From assembly GCF_900143095.1 (NCBI RefSeq), contig NZ_FRDA01000001.1, positions 124,001 to 188,000 of the forward strand: a DNA stretch of 64,000 bases, written 5' to 3'. How positions within the stretch are numbered: position 1 is the stretch's first letter; each line of letters opens with the position of its first letter. A model generated the notes under the pieces. It saw nothing but the letters and a program-made list of their open reading frames with translations, was not told the DNA's origin and did no database searches. Below, piece by piece: positions 18,144-27,724 of this stretch. The stretch comes from Pseudomonas asturiensis (GTDB lineage Bacteria; Pseudomonadota; Gammaproteobacteria; Pseudomonadales; Pseudomonadaceae). Both the position numbers and the translations under genes were made by a program.

Positions 18144-19838
18144 TCAATAGGCATCCAGGTCATCGACCCTGGGCTGCTCGGCGAAGTTGTAGACCGGCGG
18201 CGGGGAGGCGGTCGCCCACTCCAGCGTCCTGGCGTCCCAGGGATCGCCCGTGGTATCGCGGGTGTTGTGGCGATTGCGAATGCTGACGAACAACTGCAGC
18301 AATTGAGCGGCCACGCCGCAGAGAACGATCGCCACGCCGATCAGTTCCAGCATCAGCCACGGCCGCCACTCAGGGTTGTCGAAATGGTTGAGGCGTCGGG
18401 TCATGCCCATGAAGCCCAGAATGTAGGACGGCATGAACGCGAAATAGAAGCCGACCAGCCAGCACCAGAAGGAAATGCGCCCAAGCCTGTCATTGAGAAT
18501 GAAGCCGAACGCCTTGGGAAACCAGTACGTCAACCCGGCCATATAGCCGAATACCGCGCCGCCGATGATTACGTTATGGAAGTGCGCGACCAGAAACAGG
18601 CTGTTGTGCAGCAGAAAGTCAGCGCCCGGCACGGACAGCAGCACGCCGGTCATGCCGCCAATACTGAAGGTCACGATGAAACCGATGGTCCAGAGCATCG
18701 GCGTCTCGAAGCGCACCCGACCGTGGTACATGGTAAACAGCCAGGTAAAGATTTTTACCCCCGTCGGCACGGCGATGATCATCGTCATGATGCCGAAGAA
18801 CGCGTTGACGTTGGCGCCTGCACCCATGGTGAAAAAGTGGTGCAGCCAGACGATGAAGGACAGCACAGTGATCACGATGGTGGCCCATACCAGCGACTTG
18901 TAGCCGAACAGGCGCTTGCTGCTGAAGGTGGCCGCGATCTCGGAGAAGATACCGAAGGCTGGCAGGATCAGGATGTAAACCTCTGGATGGCCCCACGCCC
19001 AGATCAGGTTCACGTACATCATCGGGTTGCCGCCCGCTTCGCTGGTGAAAAAATGCATGCCCAGATAACGGTCCATCGTGAGCATGAACAGCGTGGCAGT
19101 CAGGATCGGAAAGGCGGCAAGAATCAGGATCGACGTACACAACGCGGTCCAGGTGAACACCGGCATCTTGAACAATGTCATGCCCGTGGTGCGCATTTTC
19201 AGAATCGTCACGAAGAAATTGAGCCCGGTCAGCAGCGTCCCGATACCTGACACCTGCAATGACCAGATGTAATAGTCCACGCCCACGCCGGGGCTGTAGC
19301 CCAGCTCTGAAAGCGGGGGATAGGCCACCCATCCGGTCCGGGCGAATTCGCCCACGCCCAGCGAGAGGTTCACCAGCGCGACACCCACTACGAACAGCCA
19401 GAAGCTCAACGCGTTGAGAAACGGATACGCGACATCGCGCGCACCGATCTGCAACGGCACCACGATGTTGATCAGGCCGACCATGAACGGCATCGCCATG
19501 AAGAAAATCATGATCACGCCGTGTGCGGTGAAGATCTGATCGTAGTGATCGGGCGGCAGATAGCCAGGCCCACCTTCGGCGGCCATCGCTTGCTGGGTGC
19601 GCATCAGGATGGCGTCGGAAAAGCCGCGCAGCAGCATGACCAGCGCCACGATGATGTACATGCAGCCGATCTTCTTGTGATCCACCGTCGTGAACCATTC
19701 GCGCCACAGGTAACCCCACGCGCCTTTCCAGGTAATGGCCGCGAGGAGCGCCATGGCGAGCACGCCGACCCCGCCCAGGGTGTACATGATGATGGGGTCG
19801 TGAAGCGGGATGGCATCCCAGGACAGTTTTCCGAACAT
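18144..19838 (-). CDS. cyoB: cytochrome o ubiquinol oxidase subunit I, prematurely stopped
   Basis: Heme-copper oxidase subunit I, 564 residues before the TGA (E. coli CyoB is 663). Heme and CuB ligands are present: His in [15 protein letters not shown], His/Tyr in [15 protein letters not shown], the His pair in [11 protein letters not shown] and the two His of [13 protein letters not shown]. So the catalytic core is intact. What is lost is the C-terminal 91 residues with the last two helices, encoded in frame right after the stop. Either the oxidase works without the tail, TGA is read through, the gene is recently inactivated, or the base is a sequencing error. cyoA ends one base upstream. 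Confidence 0.9.
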   Translation of the reverse strand: MFGKLSWDAIPLHDPIIMYTLGGVGVLAMALLAAITWKGAWGYLWREWFTTVDHKKIGCMYIIVALVMLLRGFSDAILMRTQQAMAAEGGPGYLPPDHYDQIFTAHGVIMIFFMAMPFMVGLINIVVPLQIGARDVAYPFLNALSFWLFVVGVALVNLSLGVGEFARTGWVAYPPLSELGYSPGVGVDYYIWSLQVSGIGTLLTGLNFFVTILKMRTTGMTLFKMPVFTWTALCTSILILAAFPILTATLFMLTMDRYLGMHFFTSEAGGNPMMYVNLIWAWGHPEVYILILPAFGIFSEIAATFSSKRLFGYKSLVWATIVITVLSFIVWLHHFFTMGAGANVNAFFGIMTMIIAVPTGVKIFTWLFTMYHGRVRFETPMLWTIGFIVTFSIGGMTGVLLSVPGADFLLHNSLFLVAHFHNVIIGGAVFGYMAGLTYWFPKAFGFILNDRLGRISFWCWLVGFYFAFMPSYILGFMGMTRRLNHFDNPEWRPWLMLELIGVAIVLCGVAAQLLQLFVSIRNRHNTRDTTGDPWDARTLEWATASPPPVYNFAEQPRVDDLDAY

Positions 19839-19839
19839 C

Positions 19840-20748
19840 TCAGCGCTCCTTCCGGGTCAAATTCCGGTCATCAGCCTCTTCACCCGCCACGGGCTCCGGC
19901 ATCGTCTTTCTGGCCTTGTTCATGCCCTCGTATTTGTCGACGATGGTCTTGAAAAACTGCTGATCAACTCTCGAGTAATAAGTGACGTCATAGCCGTGGG
20001 TCGGGATCGCCAGGGTCTTGTAGGCACCGAGATCAAGGGGGCGAGAAGCCGCTCTGACCCTGGCGACCCAGGCGTCGAATTCGGCGGGTGAGGTCGCCAG
20101 CGTGCTGAAGTGCATGTCGGAAAAACCGGGGCCACTGTAGTTGGCGGAGAAACCCCGGTACTGACCCGCCTCGTTGGCGATCATATGCAACCTGGTTTGC
20201 ATCCCCGCCATCGCGTAAATCTGGCCACCGAGTGCGGGAATGAAGAACGAGTTCATGGCCGCGTCGGAGGTGACCGTGAAACTGACCGGCGTGTGCACGG
20301 GCATGGCCAGCTCGTTCACGGTGGCGATACCCAGGTCCGGGTAGATGAACAGCCACTTCCAGTCCATGGCGATGACCTGGACATTGAGGGGCGGGTTGGC
20401 CGACTCGATCGGTCGATAGGGATCGAGCGTGTGCGTCGTGACCCACGTGACCCAGCCCAGGATCATAATGATGATCAGCGGTACGCCCCACACCACCGCT
20501 TCGATCTTGTGAGAGCTGTCCCAGCGCGGGGAGTACCTGGCGTTCTTGTTCGTCGATCGATATCGCCAGGCAAACAGGAACGTCATGACGATGACGGGAA
20601 TCACCACGATGAGCATCAATGCAGTGGCAAGAATGATCAGGTTGCGCTGCTCAAGTGCGATCTGGCCCTTGGGATTGAACAGCACCCAATTGCATCCTGA
20701 TATCGGGGCGATCACCAGCGCCATCAGACAAGACTTGATCCTTCGCAT
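19840..20748 (-). CDS. cyoA: cytochrome o ubiquinol oxidase subunit II
   Basis: CyoA of 302 residues. The lipoprotein signal ends LVIAPISGC (lipid-anchored Cys near residue 19). Two membrane helices follow ([39 protein letters not shown]). The cupredoxin-like domain includes [12 protein letters not shown] and [19 protein letters not shown], without CuA ligands, as expected for a quinol oxidase. First gene of cyoABCD. The 580 bases upstream hold its promoter but I cannot pick a clear one, nor a clear Anr box. Confidence 0.94.
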   Translation of the reverse strand: MRRIKSCLMALVIAPISGCNWVLFNPKGQIALEQRNLIILATALMLIVVIPVIVMTFLFAWRYRSTNKNARYSPRWDSSHKIEAVVWGVPLIIIMILGWVTWVTTHTLDPYRPIESANPPLNVQVIAMDWKWLFIYPDLGIATVNELAMPVHTPVSFTVTSDAAMNSFFIPALGGQIYAMAGMQTRLHMIANEAGQYRGFSANYSGPGFSDMHFSTLATSPAEFDAWVARVRAASRPLDLGAYKTLAIPTHGYDVTYYSRVDQQFFKTIVDKYEGMNKARKTMPEPVAGEEADDRNLTRKER

Positions 20749-21026
20749 TGACGCTGTACCTCGCGTTCCGGATAAACCAACTGCAGTTAAGTTGCCATGA
20801 TTCAGGAGGCTGACTGGCGGTCACGCTGCTACGGAGTTGATCGGTCTGTCTCATGTCATGCGCTCAGCTAACGATCAACGGTTAACGGTGTTTCGTTCCT
20901 GTGGCTCGCCATTGATAGCCGAGTGAGTGTCAGGTACGTGAGCGTGCGGGCCTTGTGAAGGGTGGATACCTGAACGGTCCACTGGCCAGTCTATTCATCA
21001 GGCACTCATAACTATTGCGTCCGACT

Positions 21027-21052
21027 ACAGCCTTTAATATTCGAAAGGCTGT
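21027..21052. repeat. inverted repeat in gene-free stretch 20749-21330
   Basis: ACAGCCTTT and AAAGGCTGT form a perfect 9-bp inverted repeat with an 8-base spacer. It is the only clear structure in the 582 bases between cyoA and the next ORF. It has no U-run and its role is unknown; it may be a weak terminator or a regulator site. Confidence 0.4.
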
Positions 21053-21330
21053 TGAAGCTCGTTATTCGATGTCAGCGGCATCAGGAACACCCATGTCGTG
21101 CGCACACTATAAAGACTTGCACTATTTCCGAGGCTAACTTCGTCGGGGGCTGTTAATCGGCTTGAATGAACACAGTGTGGCTTGCTTTCAGAAAAATGCC
21201 CGGCAAACGACGAGTGGTACAGCTCGCTAGTTGATAAAGTGCCTCTTGTCGGCGGGCCTGGAGAGTGTCCGCGGATTCAATATGCTGATAGGGATGCGTG
21301 TCCCTTGTTATTACGTTATCGGAGGGCAAT

Positions 21331-21654
21331 ATGTTCAATAAACGATCCACGTCTGCTGCGCAACCTGAACACCCGGTCATCGACAAACAGTATGAACGCC
21401 ATCTTGAAAACGGCTGCAAGGCCAATGTCTGCGCTCATCAGTTGCCCGACGGTGATATCGAACTGGTGGTGTGTGTGTTTGGTCCACACGGACATACAGT
21501 CGCCAGGCGGACGACGAAATTGCCGGGCGCTGAATGGACTGTCCCGGATGCCATGAAGCGCGGCCGGGATCAGGCCGAGCGGATTGCCGGAGGGGAGTCG
21601 GGCCGTCTGCCCTGCGCTGATCGCGCCGATCGGGAAGAGGACGACGATGACTGA
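21331..21654 (+). CDS. hypothetical protein, 107 residues
   Basis: I do not recognise a family. The ORF starts MFNKRSTSAAQPEHPVIDKQ behind a very good RBS (GGAGG, five bases spacing), which supports it being translated; the frame upstream to 21298 is not needed. The middle (DGDIELVVCVFGPHGHTVARR, PDAMKRGRDQAERIAGG) looks like a small soluble alpha/beta protein. The C-terminus is very acidic (DREEDDDD). There is no signal peptide. It stands alone between divergent cyoA and a chemotaxis gene. Confidence 0.55.
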   Translation: MFNKRSTSAAQPEHPVIDKQYERHLENGCKANVCAHQLPDGDIELVVCVFGPHGHTVARRTTKLPGAEWTVPDAMKRGRDQAERIAGGESGRLPCADRADREEDDDD

Positions 21655-22236
21655 CCGGTATCCGTCAGGTACAGGGTGGGCGCCAGTCCAGTAATAGCAT
21701 CAAGTACGTTCAATGTCAGGCCCCCCCCCCCTGTAAGTGCATAAGTCTTTATTCCGGTTCTGCCCGGATACGTATGTCATTCCCCTCAGGAATAACAAGG
21801 CCAGTACCCCGAAGTGTCTGTTTCGCCTTATGGGCGGGTCGGATTTTACGGTATCAACTAATGGTTCTTGAAGTGTGTGCTCGTCGAGCGTGGCCCGTTG
21901 TTTCAATAAGCGTCATGTGTACATCGTTTGTACGACGTGGGGGTCGCCTGTTGCGTGGCGGCAGTTGTAAAGCAGGTGTACAGATAAGAGCGTAAATAGA
22001 CAGTGTTGCACTGTTTTATCAGGTCGCAGTGTACCGAGGGGCGATAGGCACTCAGCCAGGTTGCAACATTGGGTTTGTTCGGCGTCGCCCGCTACTGTCG
22101 ATGAGTACCTGCTGATACAGGCAGGGCAACGGGGTGCAAAAAAATAATCAGCACGCCCGTGATCCGACCTGCGCAACTGCGCGTATGCAGAGGTTGGTTT
22201 TTTTCAGGTACTGATCTTCTCACGTTCGGGAGGCAC
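21655..22236. other. gene-poor stretch with low-complexity and palindromic elements
   Basis: No convincing gene is seen. The stretch includes a run of 11 C at 21721-21731 and a perfect palindrome ACAGTG-TTG-CACTGT at 22000-22014 that could be a regulator site. Open frames on either strand lack RBSs and family features. Confidence 0.5.
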
Positions 22237-22323
22237 ATGGATCCGCGTCTGGCAGGCCTTTCTTTCCTGCTTACCCTTACCTGGGCCGCAACCGTAGGCG
22301 TAGTCATGTGGTTTTTTTCCTGA
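22237..22323 (+). CDS. candidate 28-residue membrane peptide
   Basis: A short ORF starts at the ATG at 22237 behind GGGAGG (three bases spacing) and ends at TGA 22323. After MDPRLAG comes one hydrophobic span (LSFLLTLTWAATVGVVMWFF). Such single-span peptides often accompany membrane complexes such as oxidases (CydX-like) or transporters. I do not recognise this one. The next 260 bases up to the chemoreceptor gene show no convincing coding frame. Confidence 0.4.
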   Translation: MDPRLAGLSFLLTLTWAATVGVVMWFFS

Positions 22324-22587
22324 TTCGACGCTGCAGCAATCTTCGGATTATCGGTAGTGGCGAACTAATGGCACCTCGGGCAGTCTGTATCAAGTGTTCA
22401 GGGCTTGATACCTGGCAGGCCTTTGAAAACTGCGCGGCGGCCCTATCGGGCAAATTGATAAATACGATTACCGGATTGGCCCTGCAGGCAGCAAGGTCTT
22501 ACGCATCGGGGAACGTTTTGCAGGGTTGAGAAACGCCGATGTGTCATCACTATTTCCATTGCTGTTTTACCTTCAGAGCACCACTCC

Positions 22588-24720
22588 ATGCCGACCACCA
22601 TTGAAAGCACCCCTAAGGAAATAACCGAGGTGCAGCTGGACCTGCGCTCGCTGATGACGGCCATTGATCGGTCGCAGGCGATGATTGAGTTCGATCTCGA
22701 AGGCAATATTCTGCACGCCAATACCAATTTTCTGGACTGTGTCGGATATCGTCTCGATGAGATTCAAGGGCGGCACCATCGCATTTTCTGCACCCCCGAC
22801 CACGCTTCCAGCCTCGAATATGCAACGTTCTGGAAAAAGCTGGGCGAGGGCGCTTTCGACGAAGGCCAGTACAAGCGGCTGGGCAAGGGCGGCAAGGAAA
22901 TCTGGCTGCAGGCCACCTACAATCCGGTGCTCGACGAGCAAGGCAATCCGTTCAAGGTCGTGAAGTTCGCGACCGACATCACTCACCAGCGCAAGACCAA
23001 TGCCGAATACGAAGGCAAGGTCTCCGCCATCGAACGCTCTCAGGCGGTGATCGAATTCGATCTGAACGGCCGGGTGCTCACCGCCAACGAAAACTTCCTG
23101 TCGATTCTGGGCTATCGCCTGGATGAAGTGCAGGGCCAGCACCACAGAATGTTTTGTGATGAAGAGTACCTCAGTAGCCCGGCTTACCGTGCGTTCTGGG
23201 CCAAGCTGGAGCGTGGTGAATACGACTCCGGTGAGTACAAGCGTGTCGGCAAAAACGGCCGCGAGTTGTGGATCAGCGCCACTTACAACCCTATCCTTGA
23301 CCCGGATGGCCGTCCTTACAAGGTCGTCAAATTCGCCAACGACGTGACGGAGAGTCGCGCACGTCAGGCCGAACAGGCCGGCAAGGTGACCGCTATCGAG
23401 CGTTCTCAGGCCGTGATCGAATTCGATCTGACCGGCAAGGTGCTGACCGCCAACCGCAATTTCTTGAACGTGTTTGGTTATGACCTCGAGGAGATCGTCG
23501 GCGAGCATCACCGCATGTTTTGCTCCGAGGAATTCATCGCCAGCCATGCTTACCGCGATTTATGGGACAAGCTGGGTCGTGGTGAGTACGACGCCAGTGA
23601 ATACAAGCGCAAGCGTAAGGACGGCAAGGAAATCTGGATTCAGGCCACCTACAACCCGATCTTTGATGCCCAGGGCAAGGCATACAAAATCGTCAAGTTC
23701 GCCCTGGACGTGACCGACGCCAAAGAAAGCAGTGTCGAGGATAAGGGTAAGGTCACGGCAATCGACCGTGCCCAGGCGGTGATCGAGTTCGACATGGCCG
23801 GCAATATCCTCACCGCCAACCCCAACTTCCTGAAAGCAATGGGTTATGGCATGCAGGAACTCAAGGGCCAGCATCACCGGATTTTCTGTGAAGAAGAATA
23901 CGTGCGCAGCACGACCTATCGCGAGTTCTGGCACGGTCTGGGGCAGGGCGAATTCTTCTCCGGGCGTTTCATGCGCCTGAGCAAATATGGCCAGCGCATC
24001 TGGATTCAGGCCACTTACAACCCGATCTTCGACCACGAAGGCAAGCCTTTCAAGGTCGTCAAGTTTGCTACCGACATCACCCGGCAGGTCGAAATCGAGC
24101 AGGCCATCGAGGCCAAGACCGTGGCGATGGGCGAGTCGGTCAAGTCGCTGATGAACGCCATCGCCTACGTGGCGCAAAGCACCGATACGGCGACCGGGCT
24201 GGCCAGACTCACGCGTGATCAGGCCAGCCGTGGTTCGCAAACGCTGGGCAAGGCGTCCGAAGCCATGGGCATGATCGCCAAGTCCGCCGAGGGCATTCAG
24301 GACATCGTTCAGGTCATCAGCGAAATCGCCAGCCAGACCAACATGCTGGCGTTCAACGCGGCCATCGAAGCGGCACGTGCAGGCGAGCATGGTCTGGGCT
24401 TCTCGGTTGTGGCCGACGAAGTGCGCAAGCTGGCCGAAAAGTCGTCGCGGGCCACCAAGGAAATCAACAAGCTGATTCTGGAAACGGTCAGCCGGATCGA
24501 GTCGGGCAACGAGATTTCCCGCAGCGCTGGCGAAGCGTTCGAGCACATCGTCGAAGGCGTCATGCAGACCACCCAGGCGATTGACGGGATCAACACCGCC
24601 ACTGAGAAACAGCGTGAGTCTGCCCAGGAAGTCGAGGCATTGATCGTCGAATTGCACAAAGCCAATGCCAACGGCAGCACCGAGACGCTGGACAGGATGT
24701 CTCTCGGACAACCTGCATGA
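22588..24720 (+). CDS. soluble methyl-accepting chemotaxis protein with four tandem PAS domains
   Basis: A 710-residue cytoplasmic chemoreceptor without membrane segments or HAMP. Four PAS units lie at about 24-133, 146-255, 268-377 and 390-499, each starting (A/S)I(D/E)RSQAxIEFD and each with the motif G-x-HHR-(I/M)-FC and the end KVVKFAxDxT. The MCP signalling hairpin follows at 510-690, with tip [20 protein letters not shown]. The near-identical units suggest an expanded sensory array; the conserved His-His and Cys could bind a ligand or cofactor, but that is inference. It overlaps the downstream triple-CheW gene by four bases. No CheR-docking pentapeptide is seen at the C-terminus. Confidence 0.92.
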   Translation: MPTTIESTPKEITEVQLDLRSLMTAIDRSQAMIEFDLEGNILHANTNFLDCVGYRLDEIQGRHHRIFCTPDHASSLEYATFWKKLGEGAFDEGQYKRLGKGGKEIWLQATYNPVLDEQGNPFKVVKFATDITHQRKTNAEYEGKVSAIERSQAVIEFDLNGRVLTANENFLSILGYRLDEVQGQHHRMFCDEEYLSSPAYRAFWAKLERGEYDSGEYKRVGKNGRELWISATYNPILDPDGRPYKVVKFANDVTESRARQAEQAGKVTAIERSQAVIEFDLTGKVLTANRNFLNVFGYDLEEIVGEHHRMFCSEEFIASHAYRDLWDKLGRGEYDASEYKRKRKDGKEIWIQATYNPIFDAQGKAYKIVKFALDVTDAKESSVEDKGKVTAIDRAQAVIEFDMAGNILTANPNFLKAMGYGMQELKGQHHRIFCEEEYVRSTTYREFWHGLGQGEFFSGRFMRLSKYGQRIWIQATYNPIFDHEGKPFKVVKFATDITRQVEIEQAIEAKTVAMGESVKSLMNAIAYVAQSTDTATGLARLTRDQASRGSQTLGKASEAMGMIAKSAEGIQDIVQVISEIASQTNMLAFNAAIEAARAGEHGLGFSVVADEVRKLAEKSSRATKEINKLILETVSRIESGNEISRSAGEAFEHIVEGVMQTTQAIDGINTATEKQRESAQEVEALIVELHKANANGSTETLDRMSLGQPA
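22657..24084 (+). repeat. four tandem 366-bp coding repeats (PAS units)
   Basis: The PAS-encoding units begin at about 22657, 23023, 23389 and 23755, a constant spacing of 366 bp (122 codons). The protein similarity between units is high enough that they must derive from duplication. Each includes the linker to the next unit. Such repeats are prone to recombination and copy-number change. Confidence 0.85.
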
Positions 24721-26195
24721 GCGGCATGAACGCCTATGGCGTGGTGCAGATCAACGGCACCTATCTTGCTGTCGTCGCGGACGCGCTGATGGAGGCCGTG
24801 CATTGGCCGACGGATCTGCAACCGCATCCGCTCACGCAGGGTGCGTTGCTGGGCGTGTTCACGTTGCGTGGCAAACCCGTACCGTTGGTGGATCTGCGCG
24901 GTCAGCTTGCCAACGGGGCTGACCATTCGGCACCCACGGCGCTGGTTGCCATCCTCAAGTTCGGCGGCGGGTTTCTGGGGCTTGCGATCGATGCGGTGTG
25001 CGACATCCTTAAGGCAAGTGACTCGCAGTTCTGCTCGATAGGGCCTGGAGGCACCCGCACCGGATTGCTGCCGGAGTTGCTGTTGGGGGGCGAAGAGTCA
25101 CGCATGATCTACAAGCTGGATCTGCAGGTGCTGGCCGATCTGCCAGGTGTCATGTTCGCGGCTGATCAGCACGCGCAATTGCTCGAAGAGCAAGCGCAGG
25201 CGGCCAAGCGGCGCCTGCTGCATTACCTGGTGTTCGAATGTGACGGTCGCCACTTCTGCATTGATGCCAGCGTTGTCACCGAACTGGTGGACGGACCTGA
25301 GATCAGTGCATCGGATTTTGGCAGTGACTGCTGCTTTGGCGTGACCTCGGTGCGCGGCACGAAGGTTCCGGCGCTCAACCTCTCTGAAGTGCTGGGGCTG
25401 GACCATACGCGGCAAACGCTCAAGCCCCAACTGTTGCTCCTGACCACGCCGGACGGCCGGGTATGCGGGTTCGGTTACGACCGGATGGTTGCGATCCACC
25501 GGCAGGACCCGGACAGTCTGTTGGCAGTGCCTGGCTATGGGTTACCCCATCCGCAGTTGTTTGCTGGCGTGATGAACTTGCAGGAGGGTGAGCAAGCCTT
25601 GCTGCTCAATCACCCGGCGTTACTGCAACGGCCTGAGGTCAGCAGTTACACCAAGGTCTACCAGCACGACGTGCAGCCGGCGCAAGCTTCGCATGATGTG
25701 ACCAAAGCCATGCTGCGGCATGCCTGTCTGCTGTTCGATGCCCCAACCCGTTTCGTAGCGCCGTTAAGCCAGATTGTCGAAATCCTTGCCATGCCGAGGC
25801 AACTGATCGGCCTGGCTCAGCCGTCTACGCATCTGCTGGGGCAGTTCAACCTGCGCGGTGAGCAGGTGCCGTTGATCTGCCTGAGCAGCCTGCTTGGGGA
25901 GACGTCTGCGGAGCCGACTGAAGCCTCCCGCGTGTTGATTGTGCGCGGCGAGCGTCTCTGCTTTGGTTTTACGGTGAGTCGTGTCGACGCTATCGATGCG
26001 TTCAATCAGTTTGATCCGGCAATGCTGGATCAGGGCTGGCAGAACACGCTGGGCAGGGATATTTCGGTCAACGACCGGGCGCGCTCACTGGTCAGTGTCG
26101 GCAGTTCTGAGCGCAGCTTGCGTCTGACGCTGCTGGATCTGCAGGGCGTCGCCAGGCAGTTGGAGCGCAGCGTCGATCAGCGTGCAGTGGCCTGA
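24717..26195 (+). CDS. triple CheW-domain chemotaxis coupling protein
   Basis: A 492-residue protein made of three CheW-like domains, roughly 3-150, 165-320 and 330-485. Each has the recurring pattern of a hydrophobic beta start, a loop and LRGxxVPLxxL (GVFTLRGKPVPLVDLRG, TSVRGTKVPALNLSEVLG, FNLRGEQVPLICLSSLLG). CheW couples receptors to CheA. Three domains in one chain are unusual and could bridge several receptors or kinases. Its start overlaps the PAS4-chemoreceptor stop (ATGA), so the two are probably made together. No CheA or CheR is in the window. Confidence 0.9.
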   Translation: MSGMNAYGVVQINGTYLAVVADALMEAVHWPTDLQPHPLTQGALLGVFTLRGKPVPLVDLRGQLANGADHSAPTALVAILKFGGGFLGLAIDAVCDILKASDSQFCSIGPGGTRTGLLPELLLGGEESRMIYKLDLQVLADLPGVMFAADQHAQLLEEQAQAAKRRLLHYLVFECDGRHFCIDASVVTELVDGPEISASDFGSDCCFGVTSVRGTKVPALNLSEVLGLDHTRQTLKPQLLLLTTPDGRVCGFGYDRMVAIHRQDPDSLLAVPGYGLPHPQLFAGVMNLQEGEQALLLNHPALLQRPEVSSYTKVYQHDVQPAQASHDVTKAMLRHACLLFDAPTRFVAPLSQIVEILAMPRQLIGLAQPSTHLLGQFNLRGEQVPLICLSSLLGETSAEPTEASRVLIVRGERLCFGFTVSRVDAIDAFNQFDPAMLDQGWQNTLGRDISVNDRARSLVSVGSSERSLRLTLLDLQGVARQLERSVDQRAVA

Positions 26196-26270
26196 TGTGT
26201 GGTGAATCAATCTGAACCGAATGCGGCACACGTGGCCTTACATGAACAGCCACGAGTGGAGCATCTGACG

Positions 26271-26396
26271 ATGACCGAGAAGAAAGACGAAAAGAAACCG
26301 GAACCTCGCGACGACGTGCCTGCGCACTCGACGCCTGAGGAAAAGGAGCGCCTCAAGGATTTCAACAAGGATGGCATTCCGCCCGGCGCCTGCTGA
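26271..26396 (+). CDS. small highly charged hypothetical protein, 41 residues
   Basis: A short ORF starting MTEKKDEKKPEPRDD behind GGAG nine bases upstream and ending FNKDGIPPGAC. It is rich in Lys, Glu and Asp and probably unstructured. A GTG-initiated frame extending to 26199 is less likely. It lies between the CheW gene and a terminator. I do not know a function. Confidence 0.5.
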   Translation: MTEKKDEKKPEPRDDVPAHSTPEEKERLKDFNKDGIPPGAC

Positions 26397-26409
26397 AACC
26401 GGTCTTCAC

Positions 26410-26447
26410 CCAAACGCCCGGCCTGTCATCAAAGGTCGGGCGTTTGG
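26410..26447. terminator. intrinsic terminator, probably bidirectional
   Basis: CCAAACGCCCGGCC and GGTCGGGCGTTTGG form a 14-bp stem (one G-T pair) with a ten-base loop. It sits between the small plus-strand ORF and the convergent GNAT gene. The A/T tracts are short, so efficiency is uncertain. Confidence 0.7.
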
Positions 26448-26467
26448 CATTAACAGGTGTGTGACGA

Positions 26468-26950
26468 TCATTTTCCGGCGGCGAAATCGTGCAGGACACT
26501 GCCTTCCATTCGATAGCGCACCCACTCGTCCTGGGGCGCTGCGCCGATGGCTTCATAGAACTTGATGGCCGGTTCGTTCCAGTCCAGCACGCTCCACTCC
26601 AGACGACCACAGCCGTTGGCCACCGCTTCGCGCGCGATGTGGCGCAACAGTGCGCGCCCGGCACCGACGCTGCGGTGTTCTGGCGTGATGTAGAGGTCTT
26701 CCAGGTACACGCCGTTGCGCCCCAGCCAGGTGGAATAGCTATAGAAATACACCGCGTAACCGATGGGCTTATCGTCGTACAGGCACATCAATGCCTTGGC
26801 GGGCGCGTCGTCGGTAAACAGGGAACGCTGGATGTCCTCTGCGCTGGCCTTGACCTCATGCCCGGCACGCTCGTAGATCGCAAGTTCGGTGATAAAGGCC
26901 AGAATCTGATCGGCGTCGGCAGCAGTGGCGGGACGAATGTCGAGGGACAC
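26468..26950 (-). CDS. GNAT family N-acetyltransferase
   Basis: A 160-residue GNAT acetyltransferase. Visible parts are the N-terminal RPATAADADQILAFITELA, the beta-4 segment YLEDLYITPEHRSVGAGRAL with the acetyl-CoA loop, and the C-terminal LEWSVLDWNEPAIKFYEAIGA. The last pattern (VLDWN, FYEAIGA) is typical of the spermidine/diamine-type (SSAT-like) subgroup, so a polyamine or thialysine-like amine may be the substrate; this is not certain. It is transcribed alone, convergent with the CheW region. Confidence 0.88.
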   Translation of the reverse strand: MSLDIRPATAADADQILAFITELAIYERAGHEVKASAEDIQRSLFTDDAPAKALMCLYDDKPIGYAVYFYSYSTWLGRNGVYLEDLYITPEHRSVGAGRALLRHIAREAVANGCGRLEWSVLDWNEPAIKFYEAIGAAPQDEWVRYRMEGSVLHDFAAGK

Positions 26951-27010
26951 AAAGACTCTCCTTGGATGATGGACGCGGCATGATAGCCGTAGGGTCCTGC
27001 AATCCGGTAG

Positions 27011-27409
27011 TCAGGCGTCACGCAACAGGTCGTTGGCGTTGAGCAATTGCCAGGCGATATGCGGGTTTGCTTCCAGTGCCCGCCGAATGGCTGCTGGAAT
27101 GGACTGGCGAGTCTTGCGGCATACCCCGACCTTTTGCTCGACGGCAATATGGATACCGCGCATGGTTCGAACCTCGTTGAAGCCTGGCATGACCTCTACG
27201 CGCACGCCCAGTTGTTCGGCGATCCTGTGCAGAACGTGCTCCAGATCGCTCAGGCTGGTGATGGCTTCGAGCCGTTCGAGCAGGCGCTTTTCCTGATCCC
27301 GAGTCAGCAGCAGAATCCGCCGGTCTGCATCGGGTGCGTCCAGTTGCTCCCGCTTACAATCGCAGACGCCAGGTGGGCAGGGGTTTCGTGTAGGAGGCGA
27401 GGCATTCAT
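27011..27409 (-). CDS. conserved hypothetical protein with Cys-rich N-terminus
   Basis: I do not recognise a named family. The 132-residue product starts MNASPPTRNPCPPGVCDC, a Cys-rich segment that could bind metal. A helical region follows (LTRDQEKRLLERLEAITSLSDLEHVLHRI), then EQLGVRVEVMPGFNEVRTMRGIHI and ends LLNANDLLRDA. A frame extension to ATG 27427 is possible. Single gene on the minus strand. Confidence 0.65.
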   Translation of the reverse strand: MNASPPTRNPCPPGVCDCKREQLDAPDADRRILLLTRDQEKRLLERLEAITSLSDLEHVLHRIAEQLGVRVEVMPGFNEVRTMRGIHIAVEQKVGVCRKTRQSIPAAIRRALEANPHIAWQLLNANDLLRDA

Positions 27410-27592
27410 GGCGCTCAGCATAGCCACGGAGTATGGCGTCTGACCATAGGTGTTTCAGGTCATTTATCGTGGCGCTAACACGATTTTTTCTTCAGTGGAT
27501 CACAGATGGCTGGACAGGAGGGCGGCTTGGTCCGGGCGGCAATCCTGCGATAAATGCTGCCGGCGATTTTTCTGATACATCGTGCGCGCCTT

Positions 27593-27615
27593 ATCGCCGG
27601 CAAGCCGCCTCCCAC
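27593..27615 (-). repeat. REP-like palindromic element
   Basis: The minus strand reads GTGGGAGGCGGCTTGCCGGC followed by GAT, the same element as near 33155, 33219, 45766, 45829 and 47508. It is a typical Pseudomonas extragenic palindrome; the core GGCTTGCC forms the stem. It lies in the 315-base gap between the Cys-rich hypothetical gene and the MBL-fold gene, in which I see no gene. Confidence 0.8.
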
Positions 27616-27724
27616 AATCGCGTGTTTGCTTCGAGACAGCGCAGCCCGTCAGGGCGCTCGGCGTCCGTCCGGGATTCTGCGAAAGTTGCCAGCCCTGATG
27701 TTACGCGTGCAACGACCGATCAGA

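Noticed and set aside
21721..21731. Poly-C tract as a phase-variation switch
   Set aside because: It is not inside or just before a credible ORF, so slippage would change nothing visible; it could also be an assembly artefact.
22308..22529. 73-residue ORF before the chemoreceptor
   Set aside because: No RBS, no recognisable family, and it overlaps the better-supported 28-residue ORF in another frame.
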